Assembly (NCBI RefSeq): GCF_014268585.2
Contig: NZ_CP077092.1
Coordinates: 5,555,501 to 5,619,500 of the forward strand
From: Pseudomonas iranensis
GTDB lineage: Bacteria > Pseudomonadota > Gammaproteobacteria > Pseudomonadales > Pseudomonadaceae
DNA length: 64,000 nucleotides
Reading direction: 5' to 3'
A model generated the notes under the pieces. The model was given only the letters and a program-made list of their open reading frames with translations, ran no database searches and had not been told where the DNA came from. Made by a program: the position numbers and the translations under genes. Below are positions 17,311-25,639 of the stretch, piece after piece (the stretch's first letter is position 1; the number at the start of each line of letters is the position of its first letter).

Positions 17311-17514
17311 CCCCCTCACCCCAGCCCTCTCCCCCAGGAGAGGGAGCCGACCGAGTTGCATGACCAAAATCACCAACTGCACGCCTTGAGTCGAACTCAA
17401 GTCCTGAAGACCATGCAGATCTGCTCCCTTCACAGTCGTACGCGATTTCAGGAGGCATGAAGATCTGCTCCCTTCCCCCTCGCCCCCTTGGGGGAGAGGG
17501 TTGGGGTGAGGGGG
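17311..17514. repeat. Long inverted repeat, CCCTCACCCCAGCCC type (second copy)
   Basis: Left arm 17311-17346 (CCCCCTCACCCCAGCCCTC..) and right arm 17477-17514 (..GAGGGTTGGGGTGAGGGGG) are imperfect reverse complements, of the same family as 8502-8650 but with a longer core. The core carries a direct repeat of about 19 nt with one mismatch (17413-17431 and 17457-17475, ATG[C/A]AGATCTGCTCCCTTC). The whole 17245-17631 gap between two divergent genes otherwise shows nothing I can assign; their promoters must be in or around it. Confidence 0.8.
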
Positions 17515-17631
17515 TAAGCTCTTGATCTTCGCTTCACCCGCGACCGTCCGTAACGCCACCGAAACTTTCCCGCCCCCGCCGCAGTCATCACAGAACATCG
17601 GCAACACGAGGACTTTCTACGGGAGGATGGG

Positions 17632-18558
17632 ATGGCGACGATTCACATCGGTATTTCAGGCTGGCGCTACGCCCCGTGGCGCGGGGATTTCTACCCGAAG
17701 GGACTGGCGCAGAAGCGCGAATTGCAGTTCGCCTCCCGCGCGGTCAACAGCATCGAAATCAATGGATCGTTCTACGCCCTGCAACGCCCCGAACGTTACG
17801 CCCAGTGGTACGCCGAAACCCCTGATGACTTCGTGTTCAGCGTCAAGGCGCCGCGCTTCATCACCCACGTGCGCCGCTTGCGCGAAATCGAAAAACCGCT
17901 GGCGAATTTCTTTGCCTCGGGTGTGCTGGAACTGAAGGAAAAACTCGGGCCGATCCTCTGGCAGTTTCCGCCAAACTTCAAATTCGACGCCGAGCGTTTC
18001 GACCAGTTTCTCGCGCAACTGCCCCACGACACCCAAGCCGCAGTCGCCCTCGCCCGCCAGCACGATTCGCATCTGCCCGGCCACGCCAGCGTCAAAGCCT
18101 GGCGCAAAAAGCCGTTGCGCCATGCCGTGGAAATTCGTCACGAGAGCTTTATCGACCCGGAGTTCGTACGCCTGCTCAAGCGCCACAACGTGGCTCTGGT
18201 GGTCGCTGACACCGCCGGCAAATGGCCGTACCGCGAAGACCTCACCAGCGACTTCGTCTATCTGCGCCTGCACGGCGCCGAAGAGCTTTACGCCAGCGGC
18301 TATTCCGAACAAGCGCTCAAGCGCTGGGCCGAGCGCATCGACGCTTGGCATCACGGTAAACAGCCGGAGGATGCACACCTGATAGCGCCACGCCTGAAAC
18401 CCCGCGCCCGCAAATCCCGCGAAGTGTTCTGCTACTTCGACAACGACATCAAAGTCCGCGCGCCCTACGACGCACGCAACCTCTTGCAGCGCTTCGACCT
18501 CGATAGAGACCTCGCCACGACTCCCGGGCAAGTTGCCGCAGAAGGAGTTCTGTCATGA
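17632..18558 (+). CDS. DUF72 family protein (YecE-like)
   Basis: A 308-aa TIM-barrel-type protein of DUF72. The hallmark start [16 protein letters not shown] at residues 7-22, then [15 protein letters not shown] and [13 protein letters not shown], are diagnostic. No catalytic function is established for the family. Start at 17632 follows GGGAGGATGGG. It begins a four-gene set joined by 4-nt overlaps: DUF72, EEP nuclease/phosphatase, cardiolipin synthase, YbhN. In E. coli the last three are together (ybhP-clsB-ybhN) without a DUF72 gene, so the extra member here is a variation worth noting. Confidence 0.9.
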   Translation: MATIHIGISGWRYAPWRGDFYPKGLAQKRELQFASRAVNSIEINGSFYALQRPERYAQWYAETPDDFVFSVKAPRFITHVRRLREIEKPLANFFASGVLELKEKLGPILWQFPPNFKFDAERFDQFLAQLPHDTQAAVALARQHDSHLPGHASVKAWRKKPLRHAVEIRHESFIDPEFVRLLKRHNVALVVADTAGKWPYREDLTSDFVYLRLHGAEELYASGYSEQALKRWAERIDAWHHGKQPEDAHLIAPRLKPRARKSREVFCYFDNDIKVRAPYDARNLLQRFDLDRDLATTPGQVAAEGVLS

Positions 18559-19352
18559 GTATTCCCGAACCGGTCGGTTTCACCGACGAAGGCTCCGTGG
18601 TTGCGCCCTCGGTGCGCACTTTCACCGTACTGACGGTCAACACTCACAAGGGTTTCACTGCGCTGAACCGGCGTTTCATTCTGCCGGAGCTGCGTGAAGC
18701 GGTGCGCAGCGTCGCCGCCGACGTGGTGTTTCTGCAGGAAGTCCACGGCACGCACGAGCAGCATCCGAAACGCTACGACAACTGGCCGACGATGCCGCAA
18801 TACGAATTTCTCGCCGACAGCCTCTGGCCGCAATTCGCCTACGGGCGCAACGCGGTGTATCCGGCGGGCGATCACGGCAATGCGCTGCTGTCGAAATTCC
18901 AGATCATCCGCCACGACAACCTCGATGTGTCGATCAGCGGCCATGAGAACCGCGGCCTGTTGCATTGCGTGCTGCGCCTGCCCGGAGACGGCACCGAAGT
19001 GCATGCGATCTGCGTGCATCTGGGCCTGCGCGAGAGCCACCGCAACGCGCAACTGGATCTGCTGATGCAACGTCTCGCTGAATTGCCCGCCGATGCCCCG
19101 GTGATCGTCGCTGGCGATTTCAACGACTGGCGCCAGCGTGCCGATGCGCAGCTCAAGCCCTGTGGCCTGCGCGAAGTGTTCGCCGAGCAGTACGGCAAAC
19201 CCGCGCGCAGTTTTCCCGCGCGGCTGCCAGCGCTACGACTCGACCGCATCTACGTACGCAACCTCAAGGCCAGCCGGCCAAAAGTATTGACCAACCGGCC
19301 CTGGTCCCACCTTTCCGACCACGCACCGTTATCGGTGGAGATTGAACTATGA
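18555..19352 (+). CDS. Endonuclease/exonuclease/phosphatase family protein (YbhP-like)
   Basis: A 265-aa metal-dependent hydrolase of the EEP fold. Catalytic signatures are visible: the metal-binding Glu in VVFLQEVHG, the GDFNDW Asp/Asn pair, LDRIY, and the terminal SDHAPL His. Family members cleave phosphodiesters in nucleic acids, sphingomyelin or inositol lipids. Placed before clsB as in E. coli ybhP-ybhO, it is more likely to act on a lipid-linked or phospholipid substrate than on DNA, but this is inference. Its ATG overlaps the DUF72 stop by 4 nt, and its own stop overlaps clsB likewise. Confidence 0.88.
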   Translation: MSIPEPVGFTDEGSVVAPSVRTFTVLTVNTHKGFTALNRRFILPELREAVRSVAADVVFLQEVHGTHEQHPKRYDNWPTMPQYEFLADSLWPQFAYGRNAVYPAGDHGNALLSKFQIIRHDNLDVSISGHENRGLLHCVLRLPGDGTEVHAICVHLGLRESHRNAQLDLLMQRLAELPADAPVIVAGDFNDWRQRADAQLKPCGLREVFAEQYGKPARSFPARLPALRLDRIYVRNLKASRPKVLTNRPWSHLSDHAPLSVEIEL

Positions 19353-20623
19353 ACAGTGCGCCACTGGAAAAATCCGCCGTCGACCCGGTCCCGCTGAATC
19401 CGCCGGTGCGCGAGCCCGGCCACGTTGACGTCGAGTATCAATGGCACAGCAATAACCGCGTAGAGCTGCTGGAGAACGGCGAGGAATATTTCCCCCGCGT
19501 GTTCGAAGCTATGCGCGCAGCCAAGAGCGAGATCCTGCTGGAGACTTTCATCGTTTTCGAAGACAAGGTCGGCGCCGAGTTGCAGCAGATCCTCATCGAA
19601 GCCGCCCAGCGCGGCGTGCGCACCACGGTCAGCCTCGACGGCTTCGGCTGTGGCGAGCTGAGCACTGGCTATCTGTCGGCCTTGAGCGATGCCGGCGTGC
19701 ACTTGCAGATCTTCGATCCGGCGCCGAAGCACCTAGGCATCCGCACCAACTGGTTCCGCCGCTTGCACCGCAAGATCGTGGTGGTCGACGGCTTGATCGC
19801 GTTCATCGGCGGGATCAACTTTTCCGGCGATCACCTGGCCGACTTCGGCCCTGAAGCCAAGCAGGATTATTCGGTGGAGATCCAGGGCCCGGTGGTCGCC
19901 GATATCCATCACTTCGCCCTGCTGCAAAGCGGTCGTCCCGGACGCGCGCGGTTCTGGTGGCAACGCCGGCGCCAGCGTCTGGAGGAAATGGCCTTCACCG
20001 ATCACGACGGCCAGGTGCGCCTGGTGTTCCGCGATAACGATCAACACAACACCGATATCGAAGACGTCTATCTGCAGGTGCTGCGCAAGGCCAAGCGCCG
20101 GGTGATCATCGCCAACGCCTACTTTTTTCCCGGCTACCGTTTGCTGCGCGAAATCCGCAACGCCGCCCGCCGTGGCGTCGAGGTGCGGCTGATCCTGCAA
20201 GGCCAGCCGGACATGCTCGTGGCGAAACTGGCGGCGCGCATGACCTACGATTATCTGCTGCGTGCCGGCGTGCAGATTCACGAATACTGCCAGCGCCCGC
20301 TGCACGGCAAGGTCGCGCTGGTCGACGATGACTGGAGCACCGTGGGCTCGAGCAATCTCGACCCGCTGAGCCTGTCACTGAACCTGGAAGCCAACGTACT
20401 GATCCGCGATCGAGCGTTCAATCAGCACCTGTACGAGCGCCTCGAAGACCTCAGCCAGAACCACTGCAAAGCCATGGACGCCAAGCTGTTGCCGCGTGGG
20501 CGCATCTGGCACATGACCGTGGGCTTTCTGGTGTTCCACTTCCTGCGGCACTTCCCGGCCATGGCCGGTTGGCTGCCGGCGCATAAACCGCGTCTGAAGC
20601 CTTTCCGAGGTGCGCGTCCATGA
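19349..20623 (+). CDS. clsB: Cardiolipin synthase ClsB
   Basis: A 424-aa phospholipase-D-superfamily enzyme. Two HKD motifs are present: [20 protein letters not shown] from about residue 140 and [20 protein letters not shown] from about 319. The absence of N-terminal membrane helices and the length identify ClsB (E. coli YbhO, 413 aa) rather than ClsA. It makes cardiolipin from two phosphatidylglycerols at the inner membrane, and can use phosphatidylethanolamine in some cases. It overlaps both neighbours by 4 nt (ATGA). Downstream YbhN is a membrane protein often paired with it. Confidence 0.93.
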   Translation: MNSAPLEKSAVDPVPLNPPVREPGHVDVEYQWHSNNRVELLENGEEYFPRVFEAMRAAKSEILLETFIVFEDKVGAELQQILIEAAQRGVRTTVSLDGFGCGELSTGYLSALSDAGVHLQIFDPAPKHLGIRTNWFRRLHRKIVVVDGLIAFIGGINFSGDHLADFGPEAKQDYSVEIQGPVVADIHHFALLQSGRPGRARFWWQRRRQRLEEMAFTDHDGQVRLVFRDNDQHNTDIEDVYLQVLRKAKRRVIIANAYFFPGYRLLREIRNAARRGVEVRLILQGQPDMLVAKLAARMTYDYLLRAGVQIHEYCQRPLHGKVALVDDDWSTVGSSNLDPLSLSLNLEANVLIRDRAFNQHLYERLEDLSQNHCKAMDAKLLPRGRIWHMTVGFLVFHFLRHFPAMAGWLPAHKPRLKPFRGARP

Positions 20624-21606
20624 GTCATTCCGAAGTGCACTCCGATAGCCATTCGGCACAAGCGGCGCCGTCGAAATGGAGCCGCTGGAAACGTCCGCTG
20701 ACCATCCTGTTTTTCCTCGCGCTGATCGTCCTGCTGACGATGTTCGCCACCCGCATCGAATGGGCCGAGGTGTTGGAGACCCTTGCCGATTTCAAGGTGC
20801 GCACGCTGATTATCGCCGCCAGCCTGACCCTGCTGAGCTTTCTGGTGTACGCCAGTTTCGACCTTATCGGCCGCACCTACATTCGTCAGGACCTGACCTG
20901 GAAGCAGATCCTGCCGGTGGGCATCATCAGTTACGCCTTCAACCTCAATCTCAGCGCCTGGGTCGGCGGCATCGCCATGCGCTATCGCCTGTATTCGCGG
21001 CTGGGCGTAAGCAAAGGCAACATCGCCAAGATTCTTGGCCTGAGCCTGGCGACCAACTGGTTCGGCTACATGACCATCGCAGGCGTGGTGTTCAGCAGCG
21101 GTCTGGTGACTATGCCGCCGGGCTGGAAGCTCAGCAGTTCGGCCTTGCAACTGGTCGGGGTGTTATTGCTGCTGGTCAGCGCCGGCTATCTGGCGGCGTG
21201 TCAGTTTTCCAAGCGCCGCGAGTGGTCGATTCGCGGCGTGGAAATCAACCTGCCGTCGCTGCGCATGGCGGTGTTGCAATTGCTTTTGGGCGCGCTGAAC
21301 TGGTCGCTGATGGCGGCGGTGATCTTCACTCTGCTGCCGAGCAAACTGGATTATCCGCTGGTGCTCGGCGTGCTGTTGATCAGCGCGATTGCCGGGGTCA
21401 TCACGCACATTCCGGCGGGGCTGGGTGTGCTGGAGGCGGTGTTCGTGGCGTTGCTGCAGCATGAGGCATCGCGCGGCAGTCTGGTCGCGGGATTGCTGGC
21501 GTATCGGGCGATTTATTTTCTTCTGCCGCTGTTGATTACGGTGGTGATGTATCTAGTGGTGGAAGCCAAGGCCAAGGCGTTGCGCATCGAAAAGAAACCG
21601 TCCTGA
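20620..21606 (+). CDS. YbhN-like integral membrane protein (lysylphosphatidylglycerol synthase TM family)
   Basis: A 328-aa protein with about eight membrane segments and a hydrophilic N-terminal 20 residues ([11 protein letters not shown]). Signatures of the UPF0104/LPG-synthase TM domain are visible: NLNLSAWVGGIAMRYRLYSRLG, VGVLLLLVSAGYL, and GVITHIPAGLGVLEAVF. It is the final gene of the DUF72-EEP-clsB-ybhN operon, and E. coli clsB is likewise followed by ybhN. The family includes flippase-like domains, so lipid movement across the inner membrane is a reasonable inference but not shown. The stop is followed by a REP doublet. Confidence 0.88.
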   Translation: MSHSEVHSDSHSAQAAPSKWSRWKRPLTILFFLALIVLLTMFATRIEWAEVLETLADFKVRTLIIAASLTLLSFLVYASFDLIGRTYIRQDLTWKQILPVGIISYAFNLNLSAWVGGIAMRYRLYSRLGVSKGNIAKILGLSLATNWFGYMTIAGVVFSSGLVTMPPGWKLSSSALQLVGVLLLLVSAGYLAACQFSKRREWSIRGVEINLPSLRMAVLQLLLGALNWSLMAAVIFTLLPSKLDYPLVLGVLLISAIAGVITHIPAGLGVLEAVFVALLQHEASRGSLVAGLLAYRAIYFLLPLLITVVMYLVVEAKAKALRIEKKPS

Positions 21607-21630
21607 CCATGCATTGCTGCTGATGGCCCT

Positions 21631-21681
21631 TTCGCGAGCAGGCTCGCTTCCACAAACTGTGGGAGCGAGCCTGCTCGCGAA
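21631..21681. repeat. REP doublet (short type, minimal)
   Basis: The shortest copy, 51 bp: two REP units nearly abutting with TTCGCGAG ends outward. One arm has CGCTTCCACA instead of CGCTCCCACA. It lies between the convergent ybhN-like and hydrolase genes. Confidence 0.9.
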
Positions 21682-21702
21682 GGGGCCGGTACACGCGACA
21701 GA

Positions 21703-22461
21703 TCATCTGGATTGGATAATGCTCAACCGCTCCCCCACCACCATCTCGGTAATCCAGTCCACCAGAATCGAGGTGTAGGCCTGCTGCGACACCGGGTCAC
21801 TCAACGCGTGATCCGCGCCATCGATGATCCGGTGGGTCAACGAGTGGGTTTGCTGACACGCGGCGCGGTAACTCATGATCGTCGCGTGGGGCACGAAATC
21901 GTCGGTTTCCGACTCCACCAATAGCACATCGCCCGTGAATTGCGAGCAGGCATGCAGGGCGCGATTGCTGTCGGCGCGCACCAGCGTGCCGCGATAATCG
22001 CGCAGGTCGGCCTTGTCCAGATCGCGTTTGGGCGTGTGCCATTGCTCGTCGCGGTACAGCGCCGGTACGCGCAGCGCCAGCCAGCGCACCGGGCGCAGTG
22101 ACGTCAGGATCGAGGCCAGATAGCCGCCATAACTGGTGCCGACCACGGCGATCGCCGAAGTGTCGAGGGCCGGGTGCGCCAGCAAGCGATCGTAGGCCGC
22201 CAGCAAATCTCGCAGATTGTCTTCACGGGTCACGCGGGTCAGCGGGATTCCGGTGCCGCCGGTATGCCCGCGCAGGTCGAAAGTCAGGCATACGCAACCC
22301 AGGCCGGCGATGCCTTTGGCCCGTTCCAGATCACGTTCCTGACTGCCGCCCCAACCGTGCACAAACAACACCCCCGGGACTTTCGATTTGGGACTGAGAA
22401 AAGTCCCGCTCATCTGTTCGTCATCAATGTCGATTTGAATGCTTTCGCTTCTAGCCGTCAT
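21703..22461 (-). CDS. Alpha/beta hydrolase
   Basis: A 252-aa hydrolase of the dienelactone-hydrolase/prolyl-oligopeptidase kind. The oxyanion region is VHGWGGS, the nucleophile elbow is GTSYGG with Ser at residue 110, the acid is in ESETDDFVPH, and the catalytic His is in GADHALSDP. The substrate is unknown. Its start overlaps the 3' end of the upstream DUF3182 gene by 11 nt, so the two are translated together and probably act in one pathway. Confidence 0.85.
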   Translation of the reverse strand: MTARSESIQIDIDDEQMSGTFLSPKSKVPGVLFVHGWGGSQERDLERAKGIAGLGCVCLTFDLRGHTGGTGIPLTRVTREDNLRDLLAAYDRLLAHPALDTSAIAVVGTSYGGYLASILTSLRPVRWLALRVPALYRDEQWHTPKRDLDKADLRDYRGTLVRADSNRALHACSQFTGDVLLVESETDDFVPHATIMSYRAACQQTHSLTHRIIDGADHALSDPVSQQAYTSILVDWITEMVVGERLSIIQSR

Positions 22462-23560
22462 AGGATTGGACCGTCACATATTTGAGAAGAAACGCGCTGT
22501 TTTCAGCCGGACCGCGATAGACCTCGATGGCGTCCGCCGGCAGCGCCTGATCGGTATAGGTCTCCACCGACGACACGCGAATCGCGCGCATCTGTGGATC
22601 GTTGACGAAGCTCTGCAGCGCCGCCACTTCGGCGCTGCTGGCACCGCCCATGCGCCAGGATTGTTCGAGCACGCCGCTGCGCGGGTTGCCGCTAGCGTCG
22701 AGGCCCTGGGCGATATCGTAATTGCGCCGCGAGGCGAAGAAGCGCGGGTAAGCTTCGTTGGCGGCACTGTCGAAGACCTGCGCCTGCTCGATGGCCAGAC
22801 GCACATCATCAGGCAGATCCAGCGCGAGCAATTGGTCATAGCCCCCTTGCACCACCAGCAGATTCGAACCGCCGTAGACCTCTTCGCCCTGGCCGTCCTC
22901 GGTCAAGTATTGATCACCACAGTAGCTCAACACTTTGCCGCCGATGAACGACTGGCCGACGCTGTGGGTGACGACGTTGCTCAAGTCCTGCTCCAGCACT
23001 ACGCCGTCCTTGAACAGATTTTGCGCCTCGGGCCGCGCGAGGATCTCATCGAACGCGTCGAGGCTTTTGATCACTTCCTGACCGCGACCGGCGCAAGCGT
23101 GAACCGGCTTCAAGCGAATCGGCCCGGCGTACAGCAGATGTTCGGCGGCGGGCCGTGCATCTTCCAGGGCAAATACGCTGAGACCGTCGAGCACAACGTT
23201 GCGCACCCGTTCCGAAAACAGCGGCGACCAGCCCTGCGGCGCCTGCGCCAGATGACTGCGCAAACCGTGGCTGATGGCTTTGGTGCAGATGAAATCGTAT
23301 TCGACGTAACCGCCCCACAAGTCATCGGGGCCGTTGATGCCAAGTGCTTGCGCGTGGGCCGCGCCGACGATGGTTTGTGTTGGCAGCAGATAGAGGTCGC
23401 GGCCCGAATGTTTGGCCGGGTCGTAACTGCCGCCGAATTTGCAACCGAGAATCTGCGCCAGCCAGCGCGCCAGAGCCTTGTTGGTCTCGACTTCATGTTG
23501 CGGCGCCTCGGCACGCACCGAATGGGCCACGACGATTTTGTTGCTGGGTGTCGGGGTCAT
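22451..23560 (-). CDS. DUF3182 family protein (ATP-grasp-like)
   Basis: A 369-aa protein I assign to DUF3182. The central part has an ATP-grasp look: PIRLKPVHACAGRGQEVI resembles the lysine and glycine-rich loop, then VVLEQDLSNVVTHSVGQSFI and the surrounding strands; a ligase role is possible but not demonstrated. Start at 23560 (MTPTPSN) is preceded by AAGGGGAA; an in-frame start 11 codons upstream is less well placed. It is coupled to the alpha/beta hydrolase gene by an 11-nt overlap. Upstream, about 190 nt reach back to a REP doublet. Confidence 0.72.
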   Translation of the reverse strand: MTPTPSNKIVVAHSVRAEAPQHEVETNKALARWLAQILGCKFGGSYDPAKHSGRDLYLLPTQTIVGAAHAQALGINGPDDLWGGYVEYDFICTKAISHGLRSHLAQAPQGWSPLFSERVRNVVLDGLSVFALEDARPAAEHLLYAGPIRLKPVHACAGRGQEVIKSLDAFDEILARPEAQNLFKDGVVLEQDLSNVVTHSVGQSFIGGKVLSYCGDQYLTEDGQGEEVYGGSNLLVVQGGYDQLLALDLPDDVRLAIEQAQVFDSAANEAYPRFFASRRNYDIAQGLDASGNPRSGVLEQSWRMGGASSAEVAALQSFVNDPQMRAIRVSSVETYTDQALPADAIEVYRGPAENSAFLLKYVTVQSYDG

Positions 23561-23749
23561 GCGTTCCCCTTTTATCAGTCGATGGGTTCTCAAAGGAAAT
23601 TGCAGAGATCAGGCCAATCAGCGATCCCCACGAACCGCCCGATAATCGGGAGCCTGCCGTGACTGTGCTGGCATGAAGCCTGTTTCAAACTGCACGACGG
23701 CGCGCAAAACTCCGGCAAATTGCACGATCTGTCATCCTGCCGCGATCAT

Positions 23750-23838
23750 TGTGGGAGCGAGCCTGCTCGCGAAAGCGTAGTGTCAGCCGACTACAATTCT
23801 GTAGATCCAGCGCCTTCGCGAGCAGGCTCGCTCCCACA
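23750..23838. repeat. REP doublet (long type)
   Basis: 89 bp; GTGGGAG ends outward. Its last base directly precedes the stop codon (minus strand) of the GlxA-type regulator gene at 23839. Confidence 0.92.
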
Positions 23839-24840
23839 TTAGTTCATCGTCGTTCTGGGAGCGGGGTTCAGACCAAACCGCCCCCGGTACTCACTCGGCC
23901 CCAGCCCGGTAATCTTCTTGAAAATCGCACGAAACGCGCCCGGATCCTGATAGCCCACCGTCCAGGCAATGTGGTCGATCGTGCCATTGCTGAACTCGAG
24001 CATTTCTCGCGCTTTACCAACCCGCAGGTGCTGGCAATATTCGGTCGGTTTCAAGCCTGTCGCGGCGCGGAATCGGCGCAGGAAAGTGCGTTCTTCCAGG
24101 CCCGCGCGCTCGGCCATCGCGTTCAGCGAAACATCCGTCGCCCCGGTGCTTTGCAGCCAGTGCTGGACCTTGAGAATCGCCGCGTCGCCATGGCTGAGGA
24201 TCGGTGCGAAATTGCTTCCGCATTCACTGGCGCTGTCGCTGTGTTCCATCACCAGAAAACGCGCGGTCGCGGTGGCGATGCTCGGGCCAAGCAAGCGATC
24301 GACCAGACGCAGTCCCAGTTCCGACCAGGCCATCAGCCCCGCCGTGGTGATCAGGTCACCGTCGTCGACAATCGGCGTGTCGGCCTTGAGTTTGATCTTC
24401 GGGTAACGCTCGGCAAACGCCTGGGCCGAGGTCCAGTGGGTGGTGGCGCTGCGACCGTCGAGCAAGCCGCTTTCAGCGAGCATCAACGAGCCCACACAAA
24501 CACCACCGAGGGTCGCGCCGTGTGCATGCTGATCGCGCAGCCATTGCGCAAGACTCGCGGTCATCTGCGCCGCATCGAACCCGCCGAGAGACGGCGGAAT
24601 CAGCACGGCAAGCAAAACGTCCTCGTCGCCCGGATGACTGTCGTAAACCCGCGTCGGCAACTGCTCGCCCTCGACCTGCCAGTGACTGACCCGCAGCAAG
24701 GGCAATTGCACAGCCTGATACTCGGCGGCAATGCGGTTGGCCACCGCGAACAGGTCGGTCAGACCGTGCACCGCCGCCAGTTGCGCGCCGGGGTAAATCA
24801 GCACGCCCAGTTCAGCGGTGGCGGCTCTTTGTGCAGCCAT
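23839..24840 (-). CDS. GlxA-type transcriptional regulator (DJ-1/PfpI plus AraC)
   Basis: A 333-aa regulator. The N-terminal half (1 to about 190) is a DJ-1/PfpI glutamine-amidotransferase-like sensor with GVCVGSLMLAESGLL around the nucleophile-position Cys. The C-terminal half is an AraC DNA-binding domain with two helix-turn-helix segments (LNAMAERAGLEERTFLRRF and HIAWTVGYQDPGAFRAIFKK). Start at 24840 follows GGGGGAAAA; the TTG 12 codons upstream was passed over. It is transcribed divergently from the cysteine hydrolase gene, 101 nt away, which is its likely target. Confidence 0.9.
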   Translation of the reverse strand: MAAQRAATAELGVLIYPGAQLAAVHGLTDLFAVANRIAAEYQAVQLPLLRVSHWQVEGEQLPTRVYDSHPGDEDVLLAVLIPPSLGGFDAAQMTASLAQWLRDQHAHGATLGGVCVGSLMLAESGLLDGRSATTHWTSAQAFAERYPKIKLKADTPIVDDGDLITTAGLMAWSELGLRLVDRLLGPSIATATARFLVMEHSDSASECGSNFAPILSHGDAAILKVQHWLQSTGATDVSLNAMAERAGLEERTFLRRFRAATGLKPTEYCQHLRVGKAREMLEFSNGTIDHIAWTVGYQDPGAFRAIFKKITGLGPSEYRGRFGLNPAPRTTMN

Positions 24841-24941
24841 TGTCAGTTTTCCCCCGTCTATTGTCGGTGCGGCCAATCCTCGAATCCTCGGCCAGCGTCA
24901 ATACTGAGACCACACCCAATCACTGCCTCGAGGACAATCCC

Positions 24942-25496
24942 ATGGCCAAGCAAGCGCTCATCGTAGTCGATATCCAGAACGACTACTTCCCCCAAGGCAA
25001 GTGGCCGCTGGTCGGCGCCGACGCCGCTGCGGACAACGCCGCACGGCTGATCGCAGCCTTTCGCGCAGCGGGCGATCCGGTGGTGCACATTCGGCATGAA
25101 TTCACTTCCGACGAGGCACCGTTTTTCACTCCCGGCTCCGAGGGCGCGAAACTGCATCCGAAAGTGCTCAACCATGCCGATGAGCCGGTGGTGCTCAAGC
25201 ACTTCGTCAACTCGTTCCGTGAAACCGAACTGAAAGCGGTGCTAGACGAACAAGGCATCACCGACCTGGTGGTGGTCGGCAGCATGAGCCATATGTGCGT
25301 CGATGGCATCACCCGCGCGGCGGCGGACATGGGTTACAGCGTGACCGTGATTCACGATGCCTGCGCCAGCCGTGATCTGGAATTCAACGGCCTGACGGTG
25401 CCGGCCGCCCACGTGCACGCAGCCTTCATGGCGGCGCTGGGTTTCGCCTATGCCAGCGTGGTATCGACTGAGCAGTTCCTGGGCAGCAACGCCTAG
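24942..25496 (+). CDS. Cysteine hydrolase, isochorismatase/nicotinamidase family
   Basis: A 184-aa cytosolic hydrolase with the full catalytic triad: Asp in VVDIQNDYF, Lys in VVLKHFVNSF, and Cys in SMSHMCVD. A cis-peptide-type VVVGSM precedes the Cys. Such enzymes hydrolyse C-N or C-O bonds in nicotinamide, pyrazinamide, isochorismate or related compounds; the substrate is not determinable. The MAKQAL start is preceded by GAGGACAA. Divergence from a GlxA-type regulator suggests an inducible catabolic step. It ends just before a terminator at 25517-25541. Confidence 0.9.
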   Translation: MAKQALIVVDIQNDYFPQGKWPLVGADAAADNAARLIAAFRAAGDPVVHIRHEFTSDEAPFFTPGSEGAKLHPKVLNHADEPVVLKHFVNSFRETELKAVLDEQGITDLVVVGSMSHMCVDGITRAAADMGYSVTVIHDACASRDLEFNGLTVPAAHVHAAFMAALGFAYASVVSTEQFLGSNA

Positions 25497-25516
25497 CAAC
25501 AACTGCGCAATCCCCT

Positions 25517-25541
25517 GGCCCGCCCCGTTGCGGGCCTTTTT
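25517..25541 (+). terminator. Rho-independent terminator of the cysteine hydrolase
   Basis: Stem GGCCCG / CGGGCC with an 8-nt loop followed by TTTTT, 20 nt after the stop codon. Confidence 0.85.
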
Positions 25542-25558
25542 GCGTCTGTCTTGAAAAT

Positions 25559-25617
25559 CTCACGCGTGAGTCATTGATGGCACTTTGCATTGGTTGTAGT
25601 GTGGCCCACGCGTGAGA
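25559..25617 (+). promoter_or_regulatory. yjf-type operon promoter bracketed by two identical palindromes
   Basis: CTCACGCGTGAG (25559-25570) is a perfect 12-bp palindrome, and its core CACGCGTGAG recurs at 25608-25617, centres 47 bp apart. Between them are TTGATG (25574-25579) and TAGTGT (25597-25602), 17 nt apart, a plausible sigma70 promoter. So one copy abuts the -35 and the other covers the start of transcription, 31 nt before the first gene. A repressor or looping regulator is suggested. No regulator gene is adjacent to name it. Confidence 0.65.
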
Positions 25618-25639
25618 CGCTCATAACCGGATTCCAGCC

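Noticed and set aside
17245..17607. Upstream extension of the mechanosensitive channel to an ATG at 17607
   Set aside because: It reads through the long inverted repeat and would bury the signal peptide; the TTG at 17244 has a proper ribosome binding site.
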